64,000 nucleotides of DNA from Roseateles depolymerans (GTDB lineage Bacteria; Pseudomonadota; Gammaproteobacteria; Burkholderiales; Burkholderiaceae_C). Position numbers and translations under genes: made by a program. The stretch covers positions 1 to 64,000 of the forward strand of contig NZ_QUMT01000008.1 in NCBI RefSeq assembly GCF_003387155.1. The letters are read 5' to 3'. Under the pieces are notes generated by a model. That model was not told the DNA's origin. It ran no database searches and worked only from the letters and a program-made list of their open reading frames with translations. Positions 11,510 through 21,985 of this stretch are shown piece by piece; position 1 is the first letter of the stretch, and each line of letters opens with the position of its first letter.

Positions 11510-12187
11510 TCAGCGGTGCGACACCCGCTTGACCAGCCAGTCCCCCAGCATCTGCAGGGCCTGCACGAGCAGCAACAACAGCACGACGGTGACCACCATC
11601 ACTTCGGTCTGGAAGCGCTGGTAGCCGAAACGGATGGCCAGGTCGCCCAGGCCGCCGCCGCCAATCACGCCCGACATGGCGGTGTAGGACACCAGGGTGA
11701 TGGCGGTGACTGTGAGTGCCGAAACGATGCCCGGCAGTGCCTCCGGCAGCAGTCCCTGCCAGACGATCTGGCCGGTGGTGGCGCCCATGGACTGGCCCGC
11801 TTCGATGATGCCGCGGTCCACGCCGCGCAGCGCCGTCTCGACCAGGCGGGCCAGGAACGGCGTGGCCCCCACCACCAGCGGCGGGATGGCACCCGCCACG
11901 CCCAGCGACGTGCCGGTGACCAGCAGGGTGAAGGGGATCAGCACGATCAGCAGGATGACAAACGGCAGCGAGCGCAGCACATTGATCACCAGCGACAGCA
12001 AGCCATAGAGCCGCGGCGAGGCCAGCAACTGGCCGCGGTCCAGCAGGAACAGCAGGATGCCCAGCGGCAGCCCCAGCAGCGTGGTGAAGAGCAGCGAGCC
12101 GCCCAGCATCAGCAGCGTGTCGCCACCGGCCAGCGCGATCTCCGACCAGTCCAGGCTGGTCAGCACTTGCAGCAGCGGTGTGCTCAT
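11510..12187 (-). CDS. metI: Methionine ABC transporter permease MetI, 225 aa
   Basis: Inner-membrane permease with five or so hydrophobic segments and the inner-membrane-component signature [17 protein letters not shown], which contacts the ATPase. Length is typical of MetI (about 217-225). The ATG overlaps the metN stop codon (ATGA at 12184-12187), so metN and metI are translationally coupled. metQ begins 57 bases downstream. Confidence 0.95.
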   Translation of the reverse strand: MSTPLLQVLTSLDWSEIALAGGDTLLMLGGSLLFTTLLGLPLGILLFLLDRGQLLASPRLYGLLSLVINVLRSLPFVILLIVLIPFTLLVTGTSLGVAGAIPPLVVGATPFLARLVETALRGVDRGIIEAGQSMGATTGQIVWQGLLPEALPGIVSALTVTAITLVSYTAMSGVIGGGGLGDLAIRFGYQRFQTEVMVVTVVLLLLLVQALQMLGDWLVKRVSHR

Positions 12188-13191
12188 GCGCGCAGCTCCT
12201 CGACCTGCACGCCGCGGTCGGCCAGCAGTTGACGCGCAGCGGGCAGGTCCCCACCGGTGACGGCAATCGTCAGCTGCCCATACGGCACGCGCTTGATGCG
12301 GTCGATGCGTCCGGAGAGGATGCCGAAGTCCAGCTGGGCATGCCGGGCCACTTCGCCCAGCAGCGGTTCATAGGTGCGCTCGCCCAGGAAGGTCAGACGC
12401 CAGAGATGGCCCTGCACATGGGCATGGTCGTCGCGCTGCTCGCCTTCATCCACATGTTCGGCGGCCATCACGAAGCGGCGTGCCGTGGGCGACTTCGGAT
12501 GCAGGAAGACCTCGGCCACCGGCCCCTCTTCCACGATGCGGCCGCCCTCCAGCACCGCCACCCGGTCGCAGATGCGGCGCACCACGTCCATCTCGTGGGT
12601 GATGAGCACGATGCTGAGCTGCAGCTCCTCATTGATCTCGGCCAGCAGGTCCAGGATGGACCGGGTGGTCTCGGGGTCCAGGGCACTGGTGGCCTCGTCG
12701 CACAGCAGCACCTGGGGCTCCAGCGCCAGGGCGCGGGCAATGCCCACCCGCTGCTTTTGACCGCCGGAGAGCTGAGCGGGATATTTGTGGGTGTGCTCGG
12801 TCAGGCCCACCCGCGCCAGCAGGGCCTGGACCCGGGCGTCGATGCGCGCCGTCGGCCAGCCGGCAATGCGCATCGGCCAGGCGACGTTCTGCGCCACGGT
12901 GCGGGAGCTGAGCAGGTTGAAGTGCTGGAAGATCATCGCGATGCGCTGGCGCGCGGCGCGAAGTCCGGCGGCATCGAGCGACAGCAGGTCCTGGCCGGCG
13001 ACGATCACCCGCCCTTGGTCCGGCCGCTCCAGCAGGTTGATCACCCGCAGCAGCGTACTCTTGCCGGCGCCGGAAGCGCCAATGACCCCGAACACCTCAC
13101 CGGGGCGGACTTGAAGATCGACCCCTTGGAGGGCAGCGATCTGACGGCCATCGACCGTGTAGGACTTGTGCAGGGCTTCGAGCTGGATCAC
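12184..13191 (-). CDS. metN: Methionine ABC transporter ATPase MetN, 335 aa
   Basis: ATPase with Walker [10 protein letters not shown] (about residue 40), signature [15 protein letters not shown], Walker [13 protein letters not shown] and the H-loop ITHEMDVV. The C-terminal ~90 residues ([16 protein letters not shown] onwards) are the NIL/ACT-like domain that binds methionine and trans-inhibits the transporter. The start is GTG at 13191 ([11 protein letters not shown]). It is the first gene of the metNIQ operon. I see no SAM riboswitch in the short leader up to the next gene at 13306; regulation is more likely by a protein. Confidence 0.95.
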   Translation of the reverse strand: MIQLEALHKSYTVDGRQIAALQGVDLQVRPGEVFGVIGASGAGKSTLLRVINLLERPDQGRVIVAGQDLLSLDAAGLRAARQRIAMIFQHFNLLSSRTVAQNVAWPMRIAGWPTARIDARVQALLARVGLTEHTHKYPAQLSGGQKQRVGIARALALEPQVLLCDEATSALDPETTRSILDLLAEINEELQLSIVLITHEMDVVRRICDRVAVLEGGRIVEEGPVAEVFLHPKSPTARRFVMAAEHVDEGEQRDDHAHVQGHLWRLTFLGERTYEPLLGEVARHAQLDFGILSGRIDRIKRVPYGQLTIAVTGGDLPAARQLLADRGVQVEELRA

Positions 13192-13305
13192 GGAACGGCC
13201 AACTGGCGGTAAGGGCGGAAAACCCGTGATCCTTAGGGATTACCCCCAATTTGGCAACCACTGATTCTTCATATGCATATGCCGGGTGGGGGATTGGGCG
13301 GCGGC

Positions 13306-13914
13306 TTATGCAGGCAGCGGCAGGGAGGCGAGGTCGCGCAGCAGCTCGCCGATGTTGCTCCGCAAGGCGCCCTCGGTGGCGATGCGCAGTTGCTGGGTCG
13401 GGCTCAGGCTGTCGTCCAGCCCCGCCTTCTGGGTCGTGCGGAGGATGCGCTGATAGACCGGCGCCTTGCCGCCGCGTTCGGTCAGCGTGTAGCGCACCGA
13501 CACCGCCACTTCCGGTGCCACCGGCAGGTTGGGCTGGGCCATGGCCAGCAATTCGACCTTGAGCTGGTAGCGACCCGTGTCCGGCACATCCGGCATCAGG
13601 CCCACCCGTCGCAGCGACTCCTGATAGGCCTGGTTCAGGCTCATGTCGCTCATGCGGGTGCCCCACAGCGGATTGGTCTCCTGGCCGCCCAGCACGGGCA
13701 GCAGGTCCACATTGCGCCGCAGCTGCGGGCTGAGCCAGGAGCGCAGTTGCAGGGAGTCCATGTCGGTGATGGACAGCTCCAGCGGGCGCGCCGGCGCACC
13801 GCAGCCCGTCAGCATGGCGGCAAGCAGACAGGCCAGCAGGCTGGCCAGCAGACTGACCAGCGCAGGGCCGGTCCAGCGGGGCAGGGCGGGACGAGGGTCG
13901 ATCATGCCCATCAT
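13306..13914 (-). CDS. Outer-membrane-type lipoprotein of unknown function, 202 aa
   Basis: A basic N-terminus and hydrophobic stretch lead to a lipobox, AAMLTGCG, with Cys near residue 38; an inner ATG may be the true start because the n-region is long. The mature part is soluble (SITDMDSLQLRSWLSPQLRR, then a segment with VEVLAM-like strands) and resembles the many small lipoproteins of unknown role in Burkholderiales. Transcribed alone or with the nitrilase gene upstream (72 bases away). Confidence 0.7.
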   Translation of the reverse strand: MMGMIDPRPALPRWTGPALVSLLASLLACLLAAMLTGCGAPARPLELSITDMDSLQLRSWLSPQLRRNVDLLPVLGGQETNPLWGTRMSDMSLNQAYQESLRRVGLMPDVPDTGRYQLKVELLAMAQPNLPVAPEVAVSVRYTLTERGGKAPVYQRILRTTQKAGLDDSLSPTQQLRIATEGALRSNIGELLRDLASLPLPA

Positions 13915-13986
13915 CTTGCCAAGAAGCCGGGGGCCGTGATCGCCGGAACTGCCCGGGAAAGCCCGCGGAGTCCCGGATTTGGACGT

Positions 13987-14835
13987 TTAAAGCCGCCGGT
14001 GATTCAGCGCCGGCAGTTGCGTGCGGACCTGCTTGAGCCGCGCCGGGTCGATCTCCGCCAGCGCCAGGCCTTCGCCTTCGGGCAGGCAGGCCAGTACCTC
14101 GCCCCAGGGGTCGATGACCATGCTGTGGCCCCAGGTGCGCCGGCCATTCTCATGGCGGCCGCCCTGGGCCGCCGCGATCACGAAGGCCTGGTTCTCCACC
14201 GCACGGGCCCGCAGCAGCAGCTCCCAGTGGGCCTGGCCGGTGGTGTAGGTGAAGGCGGCCGGCACGCTGATCAGGTCCAGCGGGGGCTGGCCTTCCTCGA
14301 AGCTCATCGCCCGGTACAGCTCCGGGAAGCGCAGGTCATAACAGACCGACAGGCCAATGCGCAGGTCCGGATCTCCCTGGCCCATGCGGGCGGTGATGGT
14401 GGCCGGCGCATCGCCCGCTTCCAGCACGCGACCTTCGTCGTAATGCTCGCGGCCGTTGTCGTAGCGGAACAGGTGCAGCTTGTCGTAGCGGGCGGCCAGG
14501 CTGCCGTCCGGGGCAAACACGCAGGTGGTGTTGCGCACCCGCTCGGCCGGCGCTGCACGGCCTTCCAGGGCCATGGGCAGCGTGCCGCCCAGCACCCAGA
14601 CGCCGGTCTCGCGCGCTGCGCGGCTGAGCATGCCCTGGATGGGCGCGTTCAGGTCCCCGGCCTGCTCGGCATACGCCAGCTTGTCACCATCGTGCTGGCC
14701 CATCAGGCAGAAATATTCAGGCAGGGACACCAGCCGTGCGCCCTGGGCGGCGGCCTGTTCAATCCAATGCCGGGCCCGGTCCAGATTCACCTGGAGCTGG
14801 GGGCCGGACACCATCTGGACGGCGGCGATTTTCAT
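13987..14835 (-). CDS. Nitrilase/omega-amidase family carbon-nitrogen hydrolase, 282 aa
   Basis: The ATG at 14835 gives MKIAAVQMVSGPQLQ, the standard opening of this superfamily. The catalytic triad is visible: Glu in SLPEYFCLMG, Lys in YDKLHLFRYD, Cys in LSVCYDLRFPEL. The closest functional class I recognise is Nit1-type deaminated-glutathione amidase; a general omega-amidase is the alternative. The start codon overlaps the yhdP stop (ATGA at 14832-14835), which couples the two genes, an arrangement common in betaproteobacteria. Confidence 0.9.
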   Translation of the reverse strand: MKIAAVQMVSGPQLQVNLDRARHWIEQAAAQGARLVSLPEYFCLMGQHDGDKLAYAEQAGDLNAPIQGMLSRAARETGVWVLGGTLPMALEGRAAPAERVRNTTCVFAPDGSLAARYDKLHLFRYDNGREHYDEGRVLEAGDAPATITARMGQGDPDLRIGLSVCYDLRFPELYRAMSFEEGQPPLDLISVPAAFTYTTGQAHWELLLRARAVENQAFVIAAAQGGRHENGRRTWGHSMVIDPWGEVLACLPEGEGLALAEIDPARLKQVRTQLPALNHRRL

Positions 14836-17800
14836 GGTGCGCTGTCTCCTTGGCTGCGGGTGGGGCCGTTGCGGGTGCTGTTGTTGCTGTCGCTGTTGCT
14901 GTTGCTGCTGTCGCGATTGTTGCGATTGCTGCGATCTCCACCCGCATTGTGGACTTCCGAGGCTGACGCCGCGCTGGCGGGCGCTGGGCTGCTGGCGCTG
15001 CCCGCCTCGGCCGCTGGCGCAGCCCGTCGCGGCAATTGCTCGATCTTGGGATCGGTCCAACTGCCGGTCACGCGGAATTCCTCGGTGCTGGCGGCCACGA
15101 TGGGCTTGCGCAGCAGCCACTGCGCCAGGAAGGTGCCCAGGCCGATGGCCGGGTTGATGGCGGCGTAGGCCAGCGCGGCGCCGCCGGCGTTGATCTCGGG
15201 CACCACGAGCACATGCAGGTCCTGGGTCTCGGCGGCGAGATTGGCCGACCCCTCCATCAGCACGGCCGCCTGCAGGCCCTTCATGCGCAGGTTGTCGCTG
15301 CGGGCCACGCCGCGGGCGATCTGGATGTCGCCGCTGACATTGTCGAAGGCAAAGCCCTCCGAGAACACGTCCCGGAAATCCAGCGTCAGCCGGCGCGGGA
15401 TCGACTGCAGGCTCAGCACCCCCAGCAGCCGGCCCACGCCGGGCTCCGCCTTGAGGAACTGGCCAGCATCCAGCGCGATGTTCATCTTGCCGGTCATGGA
15501 GGCATAGTCCGGCGACATGGGCGAGCCCGACCAGGCCAATTGCCCGGTCAGCTGGCCCTTGCCGCGCCGCAGCACCTGGCCCTGGCCCATGCGCTCGGCC
15601 AGCTTGCCGGCGTCTTCCACGTCCAGCTTCCAGTCCAGGTCGGTGCGACGCATCGGGCGGCCCGGCTCCGGCGCCCATTGGCCGGTGGCGGTCAGGGTGG
15701 CGTCTTCGTTCTTGAGCAGCAGCTTGCTGAGCTTCCAGTCACGCGCATCGGTCTGCTGCTGGGCTTCGATTTCCAGGCGACCCAGCCGCTTGCCCTTGAG
15801 CTCGAAGTTGTCCACCACGATGTCCAGGGTGGGGAAGGAGCGCGGCTGGCTGTCCAGCAACTCCTCGACCGAGTCGGCATCACTCTTGGGCACCGACAGC
15901 CGGGCCAGTCGGGCAAAGACCCGTCCGGGCTGGTTGGGCCGGGCCATGCGCAGTTGCAGGAAGCCACTGAGCTGCTCCGCGTCGATGGACGCACTCCAGG
16001 TGTTGGCCGGCACGTCGTGGGTCAGTCCGGCCACCACGCGGTTGAGGGTGCGGCCGCTGAGTTGCAGGGTCTGCGCCTTCAGCGCCAGTTGGGTGGGCAG
16101 GTAGGGGCTGTCGGCGTCGGCCGCCGCACCCGCACTTCCAGCCGCCGCCGCAGCAGCAGGTTCAGGGGTACTGGCAATGCCGCTGGTGGTCGGGCCGACC
16201 AGCGTCGGGATCACGGCCTGCCAGGTGTCCACGCTCAGCTGGTGCAGGGCGGCCCGGGCCACCACGCCCTGGGCGGGCAGCTCCGGCAGCCGCTCGCCCA
16301 GCGCCAGGGCGCCGCGCAGCACCTTGGCAGTCTCGCCGGTCACGTCCCGCTGGTAATGGGCCGACAGCGGGCCGGCTTCCACCCGCAATTCGTCGCGCAG
16401 GCTGCCGGCGGGCGCATTCATGGCGCGCAGGCTCACCCGCAGCGGCCAGGTCTCGTCCGCGCCTTTGTGCAGCGGGGCCGGCAGGTCCACGCCCAGCCCC
16501 TGCAGAGTGCTGCTCAGGCCGATCTCGGTCTGGCCCTTGACGATGCCCAGCTCGAAACGCACCGGCGTCTGCCCCGTCATCACCGACGCCAGTCGCGAGC
16601 CCAGCGTGATCTCGGGGGCATTGCGAAGCGCCTCGGCGGTGACCGTGCCGTTGGCCACGAAGCGCATCGATCCGTCCGGCTGCGAGCCGCCTTCAAAGCT
16701 GGTGTCGCCGCCCAGCACCCGGGCCTGTCCGCCGCGGATCTGCAGGCCCTTTTCGTCGAAGTCGATCCGGGCCCGGGCCTGGGTGAACATCGGGGCGTCG
16801 GGGCGCAGGCGCAGGTCGTTGCCGGTCAGCAGCACCTGACCCTTGACGGTGGTGTCGTCGATGTGGACCAGCGGCAGCTTCAGCGCCAGCCGCAGCGACA
16901 TCGGGCCGGTCCCCACCGACGTGTCCAGCGCATGGCTGGTCATCTCGTTGACCGGCGAGTGCTTCACGTAGCGCAAGGCGTCGGCCAGCGCGCCGCGGCC
17001 GTCGCCGGTGATGTCCAGCACCGGGCTGTGGTGATAGAGATCCTGGATCAGCCCCTGCACATTGGTCAGTTCGATGCCGCTGAGCTTGGCCCGGCCGTTG
17101 CGGATGGCCATGCTGGCGCGGTCGAACACCAGCTCGGCATTGAGCTGCTCCATGGCCGGCCAGGGCGAGGTGAAGGCGGCGTGGCCGTTCTCCGCTGGAT
17201 GGCTGGGCACGTAGGCCAGCGTCACATCGCGCAGCTGCGTGCTGACCTTGAAGATGCCCTTGCTGCGTGGGGCGTCGAAGGGGAATTCGATCAGGTCGCC
17301 CTGCAGGCGCACAGACACCTTGTGGGCGGTGCCGTCGCGGATGGCGTCGCGCACATAGCGCATGGTGTCCGGGCCCATGCTGGCGGGCAGGTATTTCAGC
17401 ACCCGCTCGGCCCGCACTTCCTCGATGTGGCCGGTCAGGTCCAGTCGGCCCGGCGCCTGGCCGCCGCGGGTCTGGCCGCCGCTCTGCCAGCTGCCATCGA
17501 TGTCGGCCTGCAGGTCCTCCGTGACGAGGCGCACCTTGCTGAACTGCACCGTCCACTGGGGCGCGGCGGCCGTCGGCACCGAAGCGGCCTGCGCTGCGGA
17601 CGGGGCCTTCCTGGCCGCCAGCACCGTCAGTCCGCCCACCGGGGCGGTCGTGGCTGCGGGCTGCTGCCGGCGCCAGGCCAGCGAGGCCTGTGCCTGACGC
17701 AGCGTGAGCGTCGGTTCCACCAGGACGCCGGGCAGCGTGACCTCGCCGTCCCGGATTACGAGCGAGGCAGTGCCGCCCTGGTCGGTGGCTTCGAACTGCA

Positions 17801-19187
17801 GATCGGCATTGCGGACCCCGGGGCGACCGGTGGGCGGGGCGGACGCCGGATCCGCGGGTGAGGCGGTGGTGTCCGCGGCGAGCTGCAAGCCCTGGAGCTG
17901 ACCCTTGGCCCGATAGCTGCGAGGCCGCTCGAGCGGACCATCCCAGTGCACCTCCAGCGCATTGAGCATGCCGGCGGGCTTCATGTCCGCCACCAGGGCG
18001 CGGGGCGCGTCGCCGACCGGCAGACGGGAGACGATCTGCGCGCCGAGTGTCAGGTCCAGTTGCTGGGCCTGGAAGTCCCCGCCGGTGACGAGGCCGCTGC
18101 GTTCATCCCGCTGCAGGTCGATCGACCAGTCCGACCGGGGCCACTCCAGGCCATCGCCGGCGCTGAAGCCCAGTTGCCGGGCCTGCAGCAGGAATTGGGT
18201 CGGCGTCTGCTTCATCACCAGACGGCCTTCGATGCGGGCCAGGTCCAGCTCCGGCAGGCTGGGCGCCACGCGCAGCTTCACCGCCCGCAGGCCCATGTCC
18301 AGCGTCAGGTTGCTGGGCGTGCCCTTGCGCAGGTCCAGCCAGGCGCGCAGGGCGCCGTCGCCCTCATTGAGCTCGAAGGGAAGGTCCAGATAGCGACGAA
18401 GTTCACGGACATCGGTCCGCGGCAGGTCGGCATACAGCTGGCCGCTCCAGTGCTGCAGCGCGCCGGGACGCTCCAGCAGGGACTGGGTGAACTGCCCGCG
18501 CAGGCTGAAGCGCTGGCCCCAGCCGGCCGGCGGTGTGGCGTCCACCCGCAGCTCATGCCGGCGCAGGCCGTTGCGCAGCACCAGGTTCAGGTCGAACAGT
18601 TCCAGCGGCGGTGCCTGGCGCAGTTCATCCACCCAGCGGATGCGGCCATGCAGGATGGCGAATTCATGTTGCTGGAAAAACCAGTCGGCGGCTTCGTCGG
18701 AAGCGGAGGTGTCCTGGGAGCCTTCGTCCACGCTCAGGCCCGCCACGAAGACCCGGCCCTGGGTATCGCGGCGCAGCAGCAGCTCCGGGCTGTCCAGCTG
18801 CAGCTGGGAGAAACGCAGCTCCATGGCCAGCAGCGACCGCGCCGACAGCACCGCGCTGACGCGGGGCAGGTGCAGGGTTTGACGGCCGGCGGGGTCGATC
18901 AGGCGAACATCCCGCAGGTCCAGGCTGGGGCTCCAGCCGGTCGATTGGGCCTGGATGCTGCCGATGCGGACCTGTATCCCCAATGCCTGGGTGGCTTGCT
19001 TTTCCAGGTCGGCACGCCAGTCATTGATGTGGGGCAGAATCGCCCACTGCAACGCCAGCCAGGCCGTCAAAAGCAAGGCCAGCAAGCCCGCAGACAGCCC
19101 GACGATCCAGAGCGCGCAACGGGTCCACCAGCGTCGCGTCGCGACCGGGGACCCGGAGGCAGTGCTGGGATCGGCGGGAGAAGACAT
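14832..19187 (-). CDS. yhdP: YhdP family AsmA-like envelope protein, 1451 aa
   Basis: Very long protein with one N-terminal transmembrane segment (ALWIVGLSAGLLALLLTAWL) and a huge beta-rich periplasmic part. It has the N-terminal DUF3971-like region and a C-terminal AsmA_2-like region (FKAEPGVGRLLGVLSLQSIP; INPAIGLGTFLAQWLL). YhdP is one of the AsmA-like bridge proteins implicated in phospholipid transport to the outer membrane in E. coli. The ATG at 19187 is preferred to the GTG at 19220 because it leaves the divergent glnE a promoter. The C-terminus ends in a low-complexity Asn/Ser run before the coupled nitrilase gene. Confidence 0.9.
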   Translation of the reverse strand: MSSPADPSTASGSPVATRRWWTRCALWIVGLSAGLLALLLTAWLALQWAILPHINDWRADLEKQATQALGIQVRIGSIQAQSTGWSPSLDLRDVRLIDPAGRQTLHLPRVSAVLSARSLLAMELRFSQLQLDSPELLLRRDTQGRVFVAGLSVDEGSQDTSASDEAADWFFQQHEFAILHGRIRWVDELRQAPPLELFDLNLVLRNGLRRHELRVDATPPAGWGQRFSLRGQFTQSLLERPGALQHWSGQLYADLPRTDVRELRRYLDLPFELNEGDGALRAWLDLRKGTPSNLTLDMGLRAVKLRVAPSLPELDLARIEGRLVMKQTPTQFLLQARQLGFSAGDGLEWPRSDWSIDLQRDERSGLVTGGDFQAQQLDLTLGAQIVSRLPVGDAPRALVADMKPAGMLNALEVHWDGPLERPRSYRAKGQLQGLQLAADTTASPADPASAPPTGRPGVRNADLQFEATDQGGTASLVIRDGEVTLPGVLVEPTLTLRQAQASLAWRRQQPAATTAPVGGLTVLAARKAPSAAQAASVPTAAAPQWTVQFSKVRLVTEDLQADIDGSWQSGGQTRGGQAPGRLDLTGHIEEVRAERVLKYLPASMGPDTMRYVRDAIRDGTAHKVSVRLQGDLIEFPFDAPRSKGIFKVSTQLRDVTLAYVPSHPAENGHAAFTSPWPAMEQLNAELVFDRASMAIRNGRAKLSGIELTNVQGLIQDLYHHSPVLDITGDGRGALADALRYVKHSPVNEMTSHALDTSVGTGPMSLRLALKLPLVHIDDTTVKGQVLLTGNDLRLRPDAPMFTQARARIDFDEKGLQIRGGQARVLGGDTSFEGGSQPDGSMRFVANGTVTAEALRNAPEITLGSRLASVMTGQTPVRFELGIVKGQTEIGLSSTLQGLGVDLPAPLHKGADETWPLRVSLRAMNAPAGSLRDELRVEAGPLSAHYQRDVTGETAKVLRGALALGERLPELPAQGVVARAALHQLSVDTWQAVIPTLVGPTTSGIASTPEPAAAAAAGSAGAAADADSPYLPTQLALKAQTLQLSGRTLNRVVAGLTHDVPANTWSASIDAEQLSGFLQLRMARPNQPGRVFARLARLSVPKSDADSVEELLDSQPRSFPTLDIVVDNFELKGKRLGRLEIEAQQQTDARDWKLSKLLLKNEDATLTATGQWAPEPGRPMRRTDLDWKLDVEDAGKLAERMGQGQVLRRGKGQLTGQLAWSGSPMSPDYASMTGKMNIALDAGQFLKAEPGVGRLLGVLSLQSIPRRLTLDFRDVFSEGFAFDNVSGDIQIARGVARSDNLRMKGLQAAVLMEGSANLAAETQDLHVLVVPEINAGGAALAYAAINPAIGLGTFLAQWLLRKPIVAASTEEFRVTGSWTDPKIEQLPRRAAPAAEAGSASSPAPASAASASEVHNAGGDRSNRNNRDSSNSNSDSNNSTRNGPTRSQGDSAP

Positions 19188-19234
19188 GTATGAGGGAACG
19201 GCGGACGCCGAATCTAGCACAGCCCTTCAGGGCC

Positions 19235-21985
19235 ATGAGCCAACGAGAGTTTTCTTTACCGATGGATTCAGTTGCAGCAGCGGTGACCGCCGAACATAGC
19301 CGTTTTGTACAGAGGATCCGGCGCCGGTATGGGTCGGAATTGTCCCTGTTGCCAGCCGGCCTGCCGGATGACACGGTCATGCGCGCGCTGGTGGCCCGTC
19401 TCGGGCAAGAAGGGCGCCCGCTCGCAGCGGCCCTGCGGGTGATGCGCCAGTTGGTGCTGGAGCGGCTGGCGGTGCTGGATGTCGAGCAGTCCGCGCCCAT
19501 GACCGACGTCACGCAGGCCATGACCCACCTGGCGGAAGTCAGCCTGGACATCGGCCTGGCCCATTGCCGCGCCGAGCTGGATGCCGTGCATGGCAAGCCT
19601 CGCAATGATAGCGGGGAGGAGATCGATTTCTGGGTCGTGGGCATGGGCAAGCTGGGCGGACGCGAGCTCAATGTCTCGTCCGACATCGACCTGATCTATG
19701 TCTATGAGGACGACGGCCAGACCGATGGCCCGCAGCGCATCTCCGCCCATGAATATTTCGCGCATCTGTCGCGCCGCCTGTCCACGCTGATCGGTGATGT
19801 GACGGAAGACGGACAGGTGTTCCGCGTGGACCTGGCCTTGCGGCCCAACGGCAATTCCGGCCCGCCGGCGGTGAGCATGGCCATGCTGGAAGAGTATTTC
19901 CTGGTGCAGGGCCGCGAGTGGGAGCGTTTTGCCTGGCTCAAGAGCCGGGTGATTGCGCCCCGGGCCAGTGTCGCCAATGGGCGCGCGCTGCAACTGCGGC
20001 ATCTGGTGACGCCGTTTGTGTACCGGCGTTATCTGGACTACGGCGTGTTCGAAGGGCTGCGGCAACTGCACCGCAAGATCCGTGATGAAGCGCAGCGCCG
20101 CGCGGCCGGTCGTCCGGAGCGGGCCAATGATGTGAAGTTGTCCCGCGGCGGCATCCGCGAGATTGAATTCATCGTGCAATTGCTGCAGGTGGTGCGCGGC
20201 GGTCAGTTCCCGGAGATCCGCACCCGCTCCACGCTCAAGGCGCTGAACCGTCTTGCCGCCCGGGGCCTCATGAAGCCGGACACCGCCCTGGCACTGGCCA
20301 AGGGCTACGACTTCCTGCGCCGGGTGGAGCACCGCATCCAGTACCTGGACGACCAGCAAACCCATTGCCTGCCCAGCGGCGACGAAGACCTGAGCTGGAT
20401 CGCCCGCAGCATGGGCCTGATCTGCCGCAACGACACCTGCCAGCTGCTGGACCGGCTGCTGGAAGTGCGCGAGCTGGTGGCCACCGAATTCGACGCGCTG
20501 CTGCACGACGGCGTGGCACCGTCTTCCGGCGGCTGTCGCAATGGCATGTGCGGCGGCCCGCCGCTGCCGATCGACAGCGAGGAATTCCTGGAAAAGCTGC
20601 AACCGGACCTGGCCGCCAACGTGCGCCGCTGGGCCCAGCAGCCGCGGGTGCAGAACCTGCGGGAAGAGTCACGGCTGCGGCTGGCCAAGCTGGTCGGCCG
20701 AGCCTCGCTGGCGGTCAAGCAGGGGGAATGCACCCTGGAGGCAGCCCAGCGGTTTGTGGACTGGGTCGAGCCTTTGCTGCGCCGGGAGAGTTATCTGGCG
20801 CTGCTGGTGGAGCGGCCGGCGGTGCAGGGACGGCTGCTGCGTCTGCTGGGGCTGGCGCGCTGGCCCATGCGCTATCTGATGCAGCACCCCGGCGTGATCG
20901 ACGAGCTGGCCGACACCCGGCTGCTGCATGAGCGATTCGACGGCCCCGCTTTCATCCAGGACCTGCAGGCCCGCCATGATGCCTGGGCCGAACACGGCGA
21001 GGCCAGTGAGGACGCGCTGCTGGACAGCCTGCGCCGCGCCCACCATGCCGAAGTCTTCCGCACGCTGGTGCGGGACGTGGAAGGCCAGATCAGCGTGGAG
21101 CAGGTGGCGGACGAGCTGTCGCTGCTGGCCGATGCCACGCTGCAATGCGTCATCGACTGGGCATGGGACCGGCACAAGCAGAAGCACCGTCCGTCGCCGC
21201 GACTGGCGGTGGTGGCGTACGGCAAGCTGGGCGGCAAGGAGCTGGGCTATGGCAGTGACCTGGACCTGGTCTTCCTCTTCGACGATGACGACGAAAACGC
21301 GCCGGAGATCTACGGCACCTTCGTCCGCAAGCTGATCACCTGGCTGACGCTGCGCACCGCCGCCGGCGAGCTGTTCGACATCGACACGGCACTGCGGCCC
21401 AACGGCAACTCCGGGCTGCTGGTCACGTCGCTGGAATCGTTCAACCGCTACCAGACTGGCCGCGGCAGCAACACCGCCTGGACCTGGGAACATCAGGCCA
21501 TCACCCGGGCGCGGTTCTGCGCCGGGGATGCGTCGCTGGCGGAGCGCTTTGAGGAAACGCGGCGTGCGGTCATCACCTCCACGCGGGACCCGCAGGCGCT
21601 GCGCCAGGAAGTCGTGGCGATGCGGGACAAGCTTCGCGCGGCGCGACCGGTGCGGGAGGGCTTCTTTGATGTGAAGCACAGCCCGGGCGGCATGGTGGAT
21701 GCCGAGTTCGCGCTTCAATACCTGATCCTGGCCCATGCAGGCGCGCATGAGGAACTGCTGGCCAATGCCGGCAACATCGCGCTGCTGCAGCGGGCCGAAG
21801 CGGCGGATCTGCTGCCGCCGGGCGTGGGCCGCGCGGCCGCGGACGCCTATCGGGAACTGCGCCGGGTGCAGCACCGGGCGCGCCTGAATGAGCAGTCCAC
21901 CGCGCTGGATGCGGAATCGGCCAAGGCGCTTGAAGATCAGCGCGCAGCGGTGCTGGCGCTGTGGCGGGCGGTGTTCGGCGAGTGA
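19235..21985 (+). CDS. glnE: Bifunctional glutamine synthetase adenylyltransferase/adenylyl-removing enzyme, 916 aa
   Basis: GlnE adenylylates GlnA when nitrogen is plentiful and deadenylylates it when nitrogen is scarce. Both nucleotidyltransferase halves are present: GMGKLGGREL followed by SSDIDLIYVYED in the deadenylylase half, and AYGKLGGKELGYGSDLDLVF in the adenylylase half. Size matches the family (about 900-950). The start is uncertain: ATGs at 19190, 19235 and 19262 are in frame, and I use 19235. The following gene overlaps its stop codon. Confidence 0.95.
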   Translation: MSQREFSLPMDSVAAAVTAEHSRFVQRIRRRYGSELSLLPAGLPDDTVMRALVARLGQEGRPLAAALRVMRQLVLERLAVLDVEQSAPMTDVTQAMTHLAEVSLDIGLAHCRAELDAVHGKPRNDSGEEIDFWVVGMGKLGGRELNVSSDIDLIYVYEDDGQTDGPQRISAHEYFAHLSRRLSTLIGDVTEDGQVFRVDLALRPNGNSGPPAVSMAMLEEYFLVQGREWERFAWLKSRVIAPRASVANGRALQLRHLVTPFVYRRYLDYGVFEGLRQLHRKIRDEAQRRAAGRPERANDVKLSRGGIREIEFIVQLLQVVRGGQFPEIRTRSTLKALNRLAARGLMKPDTALALAKGYDFLRRVEHRIQYLDDQQTHCLPSGDEDLSWIARSMGLICRNDTCQLLDRLLEVRELVATEFDALLHDGVAPSSGGCRNGMCGGPPLPIDSEEFLEKLQPDLAANVRRWAQQPRVQNLREESRLRLAKLVGRASLAVKQGECTLEAAQRFVDWVEPLLRRESYLALLVERPAVQGRLLRLLGLARWPMRYLMQHPGVIDELADTRLLHERFDGPAFIQDLQARHDAWAEHGEASEDALLDSLRRAHHAEVFRTLVRDVEGQISVEQVADELSLLADATLQCVIDWAWDRHKQKHRPSPRLAVVAYGKLGGKELGYGSDLDLVFLFDDDDENAPEIYGTFVRKLITWLTLRTAAGELFDIDTALRPNGNSGLLVTSLESFNRYQTGRGSNTAWTWEHQAITRARFCAGDASLAERFEETRRAVITSTRDPQALRQEVVAMRDKLRAARPVREGFFDVKHSPGGMVDAEFALQYLILAHAGAHEELLANAGNIALLQRAEAADLLPPGVGRAAADAYRELRRVQHRARLNEQSTALDAESAKALEDQRAAVLALWRAVFGE

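Noticed and set aside
13192-13305. A possible SAM or other riboswitch in the metN leader
   Set aside because: The leader is short and I find no SAM-I, SAM-II or SAM/SAH core. The CATATGCATATG palindrome at 13270-13281 is noted but is too short and common to call a site.
15036-17861. A 941-codon open frame antisense to yhdP
   Set aside because: Same shadow signature, with no ribosome-binding site, signal or motif, and it opposes a clear YhdP gene.
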